Source of the DNA: Mesorhizobium sp. 113-3-3
GTDB lineage: Bacteria; Pseudomonadota; Alphaproteobacteria; Rhizobiales; Rhizobiaceae
DNA length: 64,000 nt
Direction of reading: 5' to 3'
Assembly (NCBI RefSeq): GCF_016756495.1
Contig: NZ_AP023244.1
Location: 248,001-312,000 of the forward strand
The stretch's first letter is position 1. Every line of letters begins with the position of its first letter. Position numbers and translations under genes: made by a program. This document shows, one piece after another, positions 9,391 to 17,447 of the stretch. The notes below the pieces were generated by a model. The model saw only the letters and a program-made list of their open reading frames with translations, had not been told where the DNA came from and ran no database searches.

Positions 9391-11658
9391 CTACTGCTTT
9401 TGCGGCTTCTGTGAATCCGGCTCTTCGCCTTCGACCGAAGCGGTGTTGATGCTCCTCGACTGCAGGCGCTGCAGTTCTTCGAGCCGTTCGCCTTTGACGA
9501 TCTCGGGATCAAGCCGCTCGTTGGGATTCTGCGCCAATGAACGCGCGGCTTCGCTTGCGGCTTGTGCCTCGCGGGCTTCCTTAGCAGCGATGCTTTCGGC
9601 GTTGCGCACCATTTCGCGGTCTTGTGCAACCTGCTCAAGCGAGGTCGGATCAGCCGATCCAGCTCGTTCGTCGCGGATCTCCTGCTCGATGGCGCGGTTG
9701 CGGATCTCGCGAGCGCGGTCGGCCTCAAGCCGCTCAGCGGCCTCGATCTCCTGGGCGCGATGGATCAAAGCTTCGGCGCGCGCGCCGGCAATCCGATGGG
9801 CTTGGTCTTCACTGACATGCGTGACACCGCCTTCCTGCAGGGATTTGAGATCCGTCCGGATCGCAAGCAGCTCCATGGTGGGCGCTGCGCGCCGTAAGAA
9901 CTCCGCTTTCGTCTGGCCGTTCATCATGGCCGCTGTCTTGTTAACGGTCTCGTTGATCTCTTTTAGGTTTTCCCGCATCTGGTCCGCGGTGGCATCTGAA
10001 CTCATTTGAACACCCTTTCCATCTCGGATAGCGACCACAACAGTACCGGATCGGACGGCTTGCGTCATCCGATCATTGAAGTGACTCGCTATCGTGTTAT
10101 CCGGCTGAGATGCGGCGACCGAGCGCCATTCCTGAAGGCCTGTCTGGGTGGCCTGCAGCTGGCGCGCCGAAATCGGAATCTTTATCGGGTTGGCCTTTGC
10201 GTAAGCGATCCGCTGGCGGGCTTTCTCGATGACGTGCGGGTTTGCAAGGGCGTAGGCGCGGTCCCGCGCCTCCCTGCCAGGCCGCGGCTTCTCGGCCGTG
10301 GCCACTATCGCCTTGTCGCGCGGACCATAGCTTTGTGATGACGCCCGATAGGCCGCGGAAGTCGCGACGATTTTCATGCCCTGCGCTTGGGCGTGCTGGG
10401 CATAGAGCGCGCGCCATTCGCGAAGCTGGGCCGGGCCTGGTCGCAAGCGCTCACCGTCCTCACCCTTCACGGCGACGATGGCATGGACATGAATATGGCC
10501 GCCCTCCTCGGCCATGTCGGCATGCATGCCGAAGGCGAATTTGTGATTGGGGAACTGCTCATGCAGGAACCCACGTGCGGACCTCACCAGAGCTTGCCTG
10601 TCCTCGCCCGCCTTGGCCGACAGGATCATGTGCATGGTGTCGCGAGGCTTGTAGGAATTCAGGGTCTTGTCCCAGGACTGCGCGGTCTGCCGAACCGCCT
10701 CCTCAGAAGCGATCGTGGCGCCGTCGGCGCCGATCGCCGCTCCGTCATGGGTAAGGCGCGAGAGCTGAAACACGACACCGGCTTTGCCGTGGCTGGGTTC
10801 CCCAATTGGCTTCACCGAAACGGCATCCTCCTCGACCCCAAGCGCCTCGGAGATCCGCGAGGCGATCATGGCCCGGGTGGGGGCCGAGAACTGGTGATCC
10901 TGCTGGCGTCGATCGGAAAGGTGAAACCGATGCTTCACCTTGTCGTCCCCGTTCTCACCCCGCACGACGCTGTATCCGGCCATGGTCGCGACGACACGCG
11001 CGACGCTCGATCCATCCTGCAGTGTGTCGATACGATAGGCAAAACCGTGGCCGGCGAAACCGGCCTGAACTGCCTGTGAGAGGCGCTCGGCGCTCTCCTC
11101 CCCTGCCAGCGAAAGCCGGAACGTCGCCACATCCTCGCTTTCCCGCCGCTTGTCGAAACCCTTGCCCCACTGTTTCATTTCCTCGGCAACGGCCCCCTGC
11201 GTTGCCAGGATGCGCGCATCATGCGTTTCGAGCGCGACGCCCTCCTTCTGGATGTATTGACCGATGGCGGCTGCCCTTGTGACGCCATGCCCGTAGGAAA
11301 TCACCTTCAGAACCGCCGGCTGATACCCGGCCGCCAGCCTGTCGGCAGCCGCCCTCGGCCGAGGTCCGCCGGCGAGCTTCCGCCGCTTCGTTGGCGGTGC
11401 GAGGTTTAGTCGCCCGGCTTTACCGCGCGGCGGCTCCAGCTCCCGAGGAGACGAGCGCGGCACGGCCGGTTCCGGTGACTGGCTTCTGCCGAAACCGCCC
11501 TCCCCCTTCCGGCCGCGAACCGTAAGCAACCAATCATCGTCATTTCCAGCAAAGGACAACATGGCCCGATGCCGGCGCTTGCGGTTCTCGTCTTCAAAAG
11601 CTGCGCTCGCGCGAATCCGATCGGCTATGGCCTGTATGGACGACTGGTCGAGGTTCAC
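9391..11658 (-). CDS. conjugative relaxase (VirD2/MobA type)
   Basis: 755 residues. The N-terminal region up to about 110 is basic and of unknown role. A relaxase-like start follows (AVLKVISYGHGVTRAAAIGQYI, about 115-136), where a tyrosine such as the one in QYI is a candidate nicking residue. The metal-binding histidine cluster HIHVHAIV is at about 388-395, after LHEQFPNHKFAFGMHADM. The C-terminal third is helical and highly charged, as in relaxases that carry translocation signals. It nicks oriT and leads the strand through the VirB channel. MobC overlaps its start by 4 bases. The HxHxH region is preceded by a related but histidine-free stretch (see findings). Confidence 0.9.
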   Translation of the reverse strand: MNLDQSSIQAIADRIRASAAFEDENRKRRHRAMLSFAGNDDDWLLTVRGRKGEGGFGRSQSPEPAVPRSSPRELEPPRGKAGRLNLAPPTKRRKLAGGPRPRAAADRLAAGYQPAVLKVISYGHGVTRAAAIGQYIQKEGVALETHDARILATQGAVAEEMKQWGKGFDKRRESEDVATFRLSLAGEESAERLSQAVQAGFAGHGFAYRIDTLQDGSSVARVVATMAGYSVVRGENGDDKVKHRFHLSDRRQQDHQFSAPTRAMIASRISEALGVEEDAVSVKPIGEPSHGKAGVVFQLSRLTHDGAAIGADGATIASEEAVRQTAQSWDKTLNSYKPRDTMHMILSAKAGEDRQALVRSARGFLHEQFPNHKFAFGMHADMAEEGGHIHVHAIVAVKGEDGERLRPGPAQLREWRALYAQHAQAQGMKIVATSAAYRASSQSYGPRDKAIVATAEKPRPGREARDRAYALANPHVIEKARQRIAYAKANPIKIPISARQLQATQTGLQEWRSVAASQPDNTIASHFNDRMTQAVRSGTVVVAIRDGKGVQMSSDATADQMRENLKEINETVNKTAAMMNGQTKAEFLRRAAPTMELLAIRTDLKSLQEGGVTHVSEDQAHRIAGARAEALIHRAQEIEAAERLEADRAREIRNRAIEQEIRDERAGSADPTSLEQVAQDREMVRNAESIAAKEAREAQAASEAARSLAQNPNERLDPEIVKGERLEELQRLQSRSINTASVEGEEPDSQKPQKQ

Positions 11659-12065
11659 GCGCCCTCACCCTCCAGCAGATGCGCCGTCTTCCGAAGTTTC
11701 AGGCCATGGGCGATCGTCATCGCCGTCAATTCGGCGTCGACAGCTTTCACCCTCTCATCCAGTGCTTCCCATATCGGCAACGCCGCCTCCATGGGGGCAG
11801 CGTGGCCGGAATGAATCGCATGGAGAAGCTGGCTGAGGTTTCGGCCGACCATCCGGACTTGCGAGGCCAACGCCGCGACGGTGCGTGAATTCTCAGCTGA
11901 CAGAGCGGGACCGACATCCAGGCTGGCCCGGATAATGCGCCGCAACGTCTCCGCTCGGTCAAGCTGGAACACCTTGCAGGCCTCATCCAGGAGCGCGCCC
12001 GCCTCCGGCCCGATATCGATCCGGGAGCGCTTTCGGGTGTCCTTGTGGGTGGCGCTGGTGTCCAA
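11655..12065 (-). CDS. MobC-like relaxosome accessory protein
   Basis: 136 residues. The N-terminal segment (RSRIDIGPEAGALLDEACKV, then DRAETLRRIIRASLDVG) looks like a ribbon-helix-helix/MobC DNA-binding region. The C-terminus is helical with the NLSQLLHAIHSG element common in MobC proteins. It would help the relaxase open oriT. Translationally coupled to the relaxase by a 4-base overlap, and it faces the palindrome-rich gap at 12066-12392 as expected for an oriT-binding protein. Confidence 0.82.
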   Translation of the reverse strand: MDTSATHKDTRKRSRIDIGPEAGALLDEACKVFQLDRAETLRRIIRASLDVGPALSAENSRTVAALASQVRMVGRNLSQLLHAIHSGHAAPMEAALPIWEALDERVKAVDAELTAMTIAHGLKLRKTAHLLEGEGA

Positions 12066-12138
12066 AATTCCTCGCTATGGCGGATGGGCCTCACGTCGAA
12101 GACGATCCAGGTCGAAGCGAAGCGACGACCTGCTCAGC

Positions 12139-12166
12139 CAATTTGGACCCAAATTGCGTATCTTGT
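12139..12166. other. candidate origin of transfer (oriT) with nic-like site
   Basis: A perfect inverted repeat, CAATTTGG AC CCAAATTG (12139-12156), is followed two bases later by TATCTTG and T (12159-12166). The arrangement of an inverted repeat with a YATCCTG-like nick sequence a few bases beyond recalls RP4-type oriT sites (known family feature). The gap lies directly between MobC/relaxase and the VirC1-like gene, where oriT normally sits. The nick position is inferred. Confidence 0.5.
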
Positions 12167-12237
12167 CAATTCAGCATGCAACATTATACTGACTCGATGA
12201 CCTCAAAGTCCGGAACCAATAATGCATCCCGGAATAT

Positions 12238-12307
12238 TGCACCGATGCGCAAATTCATATTATCACATAGGCACTTATGTGCCTTCCCACTTTGTCGCAT
12301 CGGTGCA
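12238..12307. promoter_or_regulatory. nested inverted repeats before the VirC1-like gene
   Basis: A 12-bp perfect repeat (TGCACCGATGCG at 12238-12249 with its complement at 12296-12307) encloses two overlapping smaller ones: CACATA/TATGTG (12264-12269, 12276-12281) and GGCAC/GTGCC (12270-12274, 12279-12283). A 12-bp palindrome, TTTGGCGCCAAA, follows at 12331-12342. These may be operator sites for the ParA-like/ribbon-helix-helix pair or part of the oriT structure. Confidence 0.5.
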
Positions 12308-12392
12308 TAGGCATAATGCAAGAAAGTCACTTTGGCGCCAAATCGCCTATGTGTCTTGACGCCAAAGTCGAACGCGAACATTGGGAAAAACA

Positions 12393-13085
12393 ATGCCGGA
12401 GCAACGCGCGGTGCAAATCACAGTGGCCTCTCCCAAAGGCGGGGTCGGCAAGACCATGACCACCATCCTGCTCGCTGGCGAATTCGCCGCCGCCGGTCAT
12501 CGGGTGACGGTGCTCGACACCGATCCGCAACTGTCCGCGGTAGAGTGGAGCAAAAACAGTCGCCGCGCCGGGTACGCTCTTTCAAACATCGACGTCATCC
12601 CTATCGGCTCAACCGACGAACTGATCGATCGCCTGGCGCAATCCGACGCCGAGGACCTGCTGCTGGTGGATGTGCAGGGCACTGCCGTGGCCGCACTCGG
12701 CCCGGCCGTCGCCAACGCCGACTTCGTGCTGATTCCGACGAAAGCGCATGTCTTCGATGTCAAGCAATGCCTCGGTCTGATCCGGCACATCCGCTCACTT
12801 GGAGGGCGCCACCGCGAAATTCCCTACGCGGTAATGCTCAACATGGTTTCCGGGATCGAGCACAACACGATGGCCTTCCGCACAGCAATCCAGCTGCTGC
12901 GGCAGGCCAACGCCAGCGTGCTTGAGACCTTCTTGTCGCAACGGCCGACCTTCGCCTCAATCGCAACGGCCGGGACGCTCTACGAAGTCCAGCCTGTGAA
13001 CAAGGCCGTGCAGGACGCTCGCGACCAGACGAATGCCCTGACTGCCGAGATCATCCGCAAACTGAACGGAGCCAACACGCCATGA
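12393..13085 (+). CDS. VirC1/ParA-like ATPase
   Basis: 230 residues from the ATG at 12393; an in-frame TTG at 12381 is also possible. Deviant Walker A PKGGVGKT (about 14-21), Walker A' LDTDPQLSAVEWS and Walker B DLLLVDVQGT are those of the ParA/MinD/VirC1 family. VirC1 recruits relaxosomes to the coupling protein in Agrobacterium. The position next to oriT, away from the repABC partition genes, favours a VirC1-like role over replicon partition. The stop overlaps the next gene as ATGA. Confidence 0.82.
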   Translation: MPEQRAVQITVASPKGGVGKTMTTILLAGEFAAAGHRVTVLDTDPQLSAVEWSKNSRRAGYALSNIDVIPIGSTDELIDRLAQSDAEDLLLVDVQGTAVAALGPAVANADFVLIPTKAHVFDVKQCLGLIRHIRSLGGRHREIPYAVMLNMVSGIEHNTMAFRTAIQLLRQANASVLETFLSQRPTFASIATAGTLYEVQPVNKAVQDARDQTNALTAEIIRKLNGANTP

Positions 13086-13423
13086 ACGAGAAAACCGATC
13101 GGACTGCAAACCAGCCGCCGCTGCCCGCCTTAAAACCGCGTGCCCGTTCGGATGATCCGTTCTCGCGCAACATGGCTGCCATAGTGGAATCCAGCATCAG
13201 CGAAACGGACAGGCTGGAGCAGCAGACGAGAGCCCAGTCTGCCAGAGCGGCGAAAGCGAAGCTCGAGAGGCCAAAGGCAGACGGTGAGATAGCCCGGTTG
13301 CACACGCGCATTCCGGTCTCGCAGATGATCGAGCTGCAGGTCCATTGCGCGCGCAATAGGACAACCATGCAGGAGGTGGTGCAGGGCCTGATAACGGAAT
13401 TCCTTGCCCGGCAGCCGAAGTAG
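13082..13423 (+). CDS. small DNA-binding partner of the ParA-like protein
   Basis: 113 residues. The C-terminal 45 residues (LHTRIPVSQMIELQVHCARN, then TTMQEVVQGLITEFL) have the strand-helix-helix look of a ribbon-helix-helix domain. The N-terminal half is polar and probably disordered. Small proteins paired with VirC1/ParA usually bind DNA at oriT or the centromere. Coupled by a 4-base overlap with the ATPase. The family is not certain; VirC2 is longer. Confidence 0.65.
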   Translation: MNEKTDRTANQPPLPALKPRARSDDPFSRNMAAIVESSISETDRLEQQTRAQSARAAKAKLERPKADGEIARLHTRIPVSQMIELQVHCARNRTTMQEVVQGLITEFLARQPK

Positions 13424-13636
13424 CCAGACGCGCCGATCAGCGTCGATTTTCGTTACGACCGACCACGCATGACTCGGGCCCACCGAGGATACGATACATC
13501 TCTCCGGGAAAGCCATCAAAGACGCTGCTGGACGACTGACGCTCGGTTCCATCCATCACGAGAGTGAATCGATCCGCGTCCGCTGATTCAAACCATTCGT
13601 TGGACGCGCGCGTCCGGCTGCGCGATTCTCTCCCCT

Positions 13637-13936
13637 ATGATCGCGCAGCTCTATCGCCTCCATATCGAACGCCGCGACGCGGATCGGAACATGGCGCGCT
13701 TCTATGCGCTGTCGATCGAGGAGACTCTGTTAGGCCAGACCTGCCTGGTCCGCCGTTGGGGCCGGATCGGAACCACCGGCCGCACGGTACAACACTCCTT
13801 CGATACCGAGGGCGAAGCCGTCGAGCTTTTCCTCAAGCTGCTGCGCGCCAAGCGGGTGCGCGGCTATCAGCCGCGATCAGCCTACCCGACGCGCAGAAGC
13901 GATCCCGTCTGGGTGACAGGGCAGCCGCTGGGGTGA
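13637..13936 (+). CDS. WGR-domain protein
   Basis: 99 residues, essentially one WGR domain: MARFYALSIEETLLGQTCLV, then RRWGRIGTTG (the W-G-R signature at about 41-43) and FDTEGEAVELFLKLLRAK. WGR domains bind nucleic acids, and stand-alone copies are common on rhizobial plasmids. No partner gene is evident. The 213 bases before it hold nothing recognisable. Confidence 0.85.
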   Translation: MIAQLYRLHIERRDADRNMARFYALSIEETLLGQTCLVRRWGRIGTTGRTVQHSFDTEGEAVELFLKLLRAKRVRGYQPRSAYPTRRSDPVWVTGQPLG

Positions 13937-14358
13937 CGGGAGCCGCCCTTGGAACGAAAGTCGTCCGGGTTCTCGGTCTGGTTGAAGCTGTCGCGATTGG
14001 GTCAAGCGAGGAATTCGACGGCGTCGACGATGATTTTGGAGCTGTTGTCGCTCGATGCCCGCCTTCATGTAGTGGTCATGCCCACGCACCCCGACCGACA
14101 TGCCCTTGACGCTTCTGCAACGTCTCGGCGAGGTGTTAGAGCAATTGATGCGCGGCCATTCGATGTCCTGCACCGCGTAGCCGTTTCGCCTTGACCACTA
14201 TGCCATCGGCCCGGCGCGGGCGAGATGTCGCCAACCGTAAATCAGTCATCTTGACACTGCCACAGGTCGCACTTTCGAGCCGCCGCTGATTTGCAGTCAA
14301 CGTTCCCCAGGCCCGCCGCCAGCGCAGTAGAAAATAGGACAACGGCTGCCCCTGTGGT
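13937..14358. other. 422-bp stretch without a recognisable gene
   Basis: Open frames here are short, low in complexity and lack ribosome sites. No strong hairpin or repeat was seen. It may be decayed DNA between the WGR gene and the end of the thermonuclease gene. Confidence 0.4.
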
Positions 14359-15207
14359 TTAACGCTTTGCTTTCCGCCAACCGGCGGCCACCGCCTCTTC
14401 CTCGTTGCAGAACCACCGCTCTCCCTTGCCGGTCGTTATCACGGTGCGATCGTAATATTCTTGGCCGGGCACGTGATAGATGTGCTCACCGCGAGCATTG
14501 ATGTTGCCCTTGATGTTGCAGGCACTGGGCGACGCAGCGAGCAAGGGAGCGATCGCCGATGGCTGTTCATTGTCAGCGCGATGCTCGGCACGCCAATCCC
14601 AAGGCGCTTCAAACGTTCCTGCCCAGATGCCAACCCTTGCCGCCTTGGCCTTCTCCTGTAGCATGGCGTAGGCACCATGGCTGTATTTTGGCCAATCAAG
14701 AGCTTGGCCGTTCTCGACCATCCAGGCGGCGACGCTGACCCCATCGGCCCGGCTACAATTGCCTACATAGCGGCCGTACCGATCCCATGACACAAACACG
14801 CACTGGGTCGGCCGGGAGGCGGCGAGAAAGGCATCGAGGGCGGCGGCAGACTTGGCGCCACATTGATACTGGAAGCCGTTTGCGTCGTTGCACAGCTGTG
14901 CTGACTCCGGTGCATCGACACCATTGAAGCGAATGCGCTGGCCATGGATCTCGATCGTGTCGCCATCGATCACAGATGCGACCCCAGCAATTGCTACCGG
15001 TCTCGGCTTGATTAAGTTCTGCAGATTGATTTCCGGCAGCGATCCGCTGTTATGCATGACAAACTGCGTCACCAGAGCGAAAGCCGCAGCGATGGTGACG
15101 AAGACCAGCCGCATCGGCACGCTGGCCCAGCGCCGTACGAGCGAGGGTCCTGCGCCAGTCCGCTTGCGCCACGGGCTCGACCGATCATTATAGCGGGATT
15201 TATCCAA
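14359..15207 (-). CDS. membrane-anchored thermonuclease (SNase family)
   Basis: About 282 residues if started at the TTG at 15207; the ATG at 15114 (252 residues) is the other good choice, and a longer ATG frame reaches 15384. A basic leader and one membrane span (MRLVFVTIAAAFALVTQFV) precede the SNase fold: VIDGDTIEIHG, RFNGVDAPE and RYGRYVGNC hold the expected Asp, Arg and Glu residues. The last 40 residues (YHVPGQEYYDRT, then ERWFCNEEEAVAAGWR) form the sunset-like extension often fused to such nucleases. Likely a secreted or periplasm-facing nuclease; its role in transfer is unknown. Confidence 0.88.
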   Translation of the reverse strand: MDKSRYNDRSSPWRKRTGAGPSLVRRWASVPMRLVFVTIAAAFALVTQFVMHNSGSLPEINLQNLIKPRPVAIAGVASVIDGDTIEIHGQRIRFNGVDAPESAQLCNDANGFQYQCGAKSAAALDAFLAASRPTQCVFVSWDRYGRYVGNCSRADGVSVAAWMVENGQALDWPKYSHGAYAMLQEKAKAARVGIWAGTFEAPWDWRAEHRADNEQPSAIAPLLAASPSACNIKGNINARGEHIYHVPGQEYYDRTVITTGKGERWFCNEEEAVAAGWRKAKR

Positions 15208-15415
15208 GCCCCTTGTCCCCGGCGCAAGAATGCGCCCAAAATACACGAAAAGTCCAGAACCCCATCGAAAGTGCTTGGATTGGTCGAGGCGTTTCAGCAG
15301 CGTCGTGGATTCCGTCGCGCTTAGGACGATCGCCGCCACCGTTGCCCTCGATAGCGAGGCGGCGACTTTGCCTGGGCAATCCACGCCAATGCGCTAGGCT
15401 AAAAATGTTCTCGCC

Positions 15416-15703
15416 ATGTTCAGGCATGATCGGTTGTTTCGTTGTGCCACCATCGCCGCTGTTCTAGCTTTGATCTTTCTGGTTGTCAGTATGGTTCAGC
15501 ATGTCGGCGGACACAGCACAGGCGGCCTGACTTTCATGCCCCGCCAAGGCGCAGAGAGGCGCGGTCACCGGCTGACAAAGTTCGCGGTTCAGCCAATCTC
15601 AGAAATTCGTCAAGGCTCTCTCGGGCTGCCGTTCCGGCAGCGACGTTGTCTTCGATTAGAACTTTCCAAGAATTTTTGCCGAGAGTACCCCTTTAGGGGT
15701 TGA
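15416..15703 (+). CDS. possible small membrane protein
   Basis: A 95-codon frame with one convincing membrane span (about 10-30: ATIAAVLALIFLVVSMVQ) after a basic start. The rest is Arg-rich and overlaps the first copy of the repeated regulatory element, so the frame may end differently or not be real. No homologue is recognised. Confidence 0.25.
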   Translation: MFRHDRLFRCATIAAVLALIFLVVSMVQHVGGHSTGGLTFMPRQGAERRGHRLTKFAVQPISEIRQGSLGLPFRQRRCLRLELSKNFCREYPFRG

Positions 15704-15750
15704 CCGCGGTAAGCAGGCGGTCGTTACAAAGGCGACATGAAACGGGAATC
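15670..15750 (+). repeat. repeated structured regulatory element, copy 1
   Basis: About 80 bp nearly identical to 17434-17514. Contents in order: GCCGAGAGT; inverted repeat ACCCC-TTTA-GGGGT (15687-15700); GACCGC-9-GCGGTC (15702-15722); then TACAAAGGCGACATGAAA with an ATG (15737) behind an AAAGG ribosome site. Stems are identical in both copies while the first loop differs. TTGACC at the start of the second repeat could be a -35 box. The 39-residue frame begun by this ATG ends one base before the XRE regulator start at 15858. Confidence 0.7.
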
Positions 15751-15857
15751 GTCCCGGATGTGGCGGAAGGAAAAGGACCCCGGCCGTCATCGCCAAACCG
15801 CATGCTCCGACGCGAACCGGATCGACGCAAGAAGCGGCTTTTGGCCTGATAGGTAGT

Positions 15858-16421
15858 ATGAGGCAGCGACCTGTGGTCAAGAACACTGTTCCGTATGAGG
15901 AAAAGGCCGGCCTGGTGGAAACGTCGGATCCTGAGATCGACAAGCCGATCTTTCGTCGTTCCGGATTCGCGGGAATAGACCAGCTTGGCGAAATGGACGA
16001 GCGGATTTCGGCCTTCCTCCTCAAGGCGCGGCGTGATGTGGGTCTTACAAGAGAGGAACTCGCGCGCTTGCTGGGCTTGTCCACCCAAGTGTTCGGGCGC
16101 TACGAGAAAGCGATCTCGAAGCTGCATGTGACGCGACTGGTGCACCTGAGCGAAATCCTCGGCTTTTATCCGATGGAACTGGTCTATGCCGCGGCGCCCC
16201 ATCTCTTTGGCAAGAGGCCCGAGGAAGCGGAGGACCAGATAAAACTCGCCAAGCTGATCTGGACTCTGCCGCCCAGCACGGTCAGCGCGTTGGTCCACTT
16301 GGTCGATGAAATGCACCCCATGTCCGCCGGCGGCGAGGGATCAACGGAGAAGTCGACACCCGTTCGGGCGGAAGAAAGGTTTGGGAAAGCCTCAGGCCAA
16401 GCGCTCGTGGTCGATCGGTAG
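15858..16421 (+). CDS. XRE-family transcriptional regulator
   Basis: 187 residues. A helix-turn-helix lies at about 48-105 (ISAFLLKARRDVGLTREELA, then LLGLSTQVFGRYEKAISKLH), followed by LVHLSEILGFYPMELVYAAA. The C-terminal 60 residues are polar without a known domain. The gene starts one base after a short frame that begins in the repeated element at 15670-15750, so it may be the regulator of that element. A strong hairpin terminator follows. Confidence 0.8.
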   Translation: MRQRPVVKNTVPYEEKAGLVETSDPEIDKPIFRRSGFAGIDQLGEMDERISAFLLKARRDVGLTREELARLLGLSTQVFGRYEKAISKLHVTRLVHLSEILGFYPMELVYAAAPHLFGKRPEEAEDQIKLAKLIWTLPPSTVSALVHLVDEMHPMSAGGEGSTEKSTPVRAEERFGKASGQALVVDR

Positions 16422-16486
16422 TTCACCAGACTTGCGCAGCTAGGCGTGGGGTTTCCAGTCGGTTGCGGCGATTCAACGCTCGCTAT

Positions 16487-16537
16487 GCGCAAAAAAAGAC
16501 CGGCGACGGACAATGCCATCGCCGGTCTTTTTTGCGC
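16487..16537. terminator. bidirectional intrinsic terminator
   Basis: A-run, GACCGGCGA stem (16498-16506), 12-base loop, TCGCCGGTC (16519-16527) and a T-run; the flanking GCGC bases also pair. Works on both strands, ending the XRE gene on + and the 16567-16884 gene on -. Confidence 0.9.
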
Positions 16538-16566
16538 GTTCGCCTATTCGGATCGACTGAGGCGCT

Positions 16567-16884
16567 TCAGGGCTCCGCCGAGGTGCCGTCACGCTCTGGT
16601 CGACCGATGTCGACTGCTCGGTCCTCGATCAGCTTTATGCTGAGTTCGGTCGGCAGCGGCATGAAGGTGTAGCCGAGCGCAATGGCTGCATGGCGAAGAT
16701 CCTCAAGCGCTTCGAACGCGCGGTCGCGGGTGCCGAGCCAGAGCGCGGGCTCGTCGGTTTCTTCGTGCGGGAACGCCTGCAGGAAGTAGGTCCGAAGCGG
16801 TGGGTCGTAACCGATGACAGCGTCTGGATCCGAGCGAACCTGTCCGGTGACGGTGCCAGTGACAGTGATGGTGTAGCGGCTCAT
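16567..16884 (-). CDS. conserved-looking protein of unknown function
   Basis: 105 residues beginning SRYTITVTGTVTGQVRSDPD, with a beta-rich N-terminus and an amphipathic helix (RAFEALEDLRHAAIALGYTF). The ribosome site AAAGGAGG lies before the ATG. Downstream of DUF736 on the same strand and before the shared terminator, so probably in one transcript with it. Family not recognised. Confidence 0.7.
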   Translation of the reverse strand: MSRYTITVTGTVTGQVRSDPDAVIGYDPPLRTYFLQAFPHEETDEPALWLGTRDRAFEALEDLRHAAIALGYTFMPLPTELSIKLIEDRAVDIGRPERDGTSAEP

Positions 16885-16942
16885 CGCATCCTCCTTTCGC
16901 CGGTGGCGAAGCCGGCCCCTTGGGGGGCCGGCTTCCGATACC

Positions 16943-17263
16943 TCACTGGGGGTTGTTCCAGAGGATGACCTTCTTGTTCTCCTCGCCGCCGGGGGCTGGG
17001 GCGACGTTGCCGAAGATCACGCCGATCTCGGGCGCCTCGAGCTTGACGGAGAGGTACTCTTCGCCAGACCGCTGCGAGCGGCGATACCAGCCCGCGCCGA
17101 TCTCGAAGCCGGTGCGCTTGTTGAGGATGCGGTAGTCGGGCGCGTCCTCGCTGGCCTTGGAGTTCGGCACGAGGGCGATCGGAGCGTTGATCCGGAGCGT
17201 GGCGAAGACGCCTTCCATTGAGCCGTCGGACTTGGTGGTGAGGTTAGCGATCGTGGTAGCCAT
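16943..17263 (-). CDS. DUF736 family protein
   Basis: 106 residues from the ATG at 17263 behind AAAAGGAGAC; a longer frame to 17350 is less likely. Typical DUF736 pattern: MATTIANLTTKSDGSMEGVF, ALVPNSKASEDAPDYRILN, EIGAGWYRRSQRSGEEYLSV and KLEAPEIGVIFGNVAPAPGG. Small DUF736 proteins are abundant in the leading regions of alphaproteobacterial conjugative elements; their biochemical role is unknown. Confidence 0.93.
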   Translation of the reverse strand: MATTIANLTTKSDGSMEGVFATLRINAPIALVPNSKASEDAPDYRILNKRTGFEIGAGWYRRSQRSGEEYLSVKLEAPEIGVIFGNVAPAPGGEENKKVILWNNPQ

Positions 17264-17340
17264 GGTGATGTCTCCTTTTCGGTTGCATCGGAAACCATTC
17301 CCGATGGCGTCGAAGGAGAGGGCCGTCCTGCTGCGGTCAT

Positions 17341-17447
17341 CTCGGCGCAAATTCTGGAAAATTCTATTTTCGAAAGAACGCGGGCAGGCCCTTCGCCTGC
17401 CCGCAAACCAAAGAACAGAAATCGAATTTTCCTGAATTTGCGCCGAG
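17341..17447. repeat. long inverted repeat enclosing a GC-rich hairpin
   Basis: Arms of 24 bp (17341-17364 and 17424-17447, beginning CTCGGCGCAAATTC) match at 23 positions. Inside is a second perfect 10-bp stem, GCGGGCAGGC-5-GCCTGCCCGC (17380-17404). The right arm runs into copy 2 of the repeated element. It lies upstream of DUF736 (on -). Confidence 0.75.

Noticed and set aside
12264..12307. Short CRISPR-like repeats
   Set aside because: The repeats are inverted and nested, not spaced direct repeats, and no cas genes are present.
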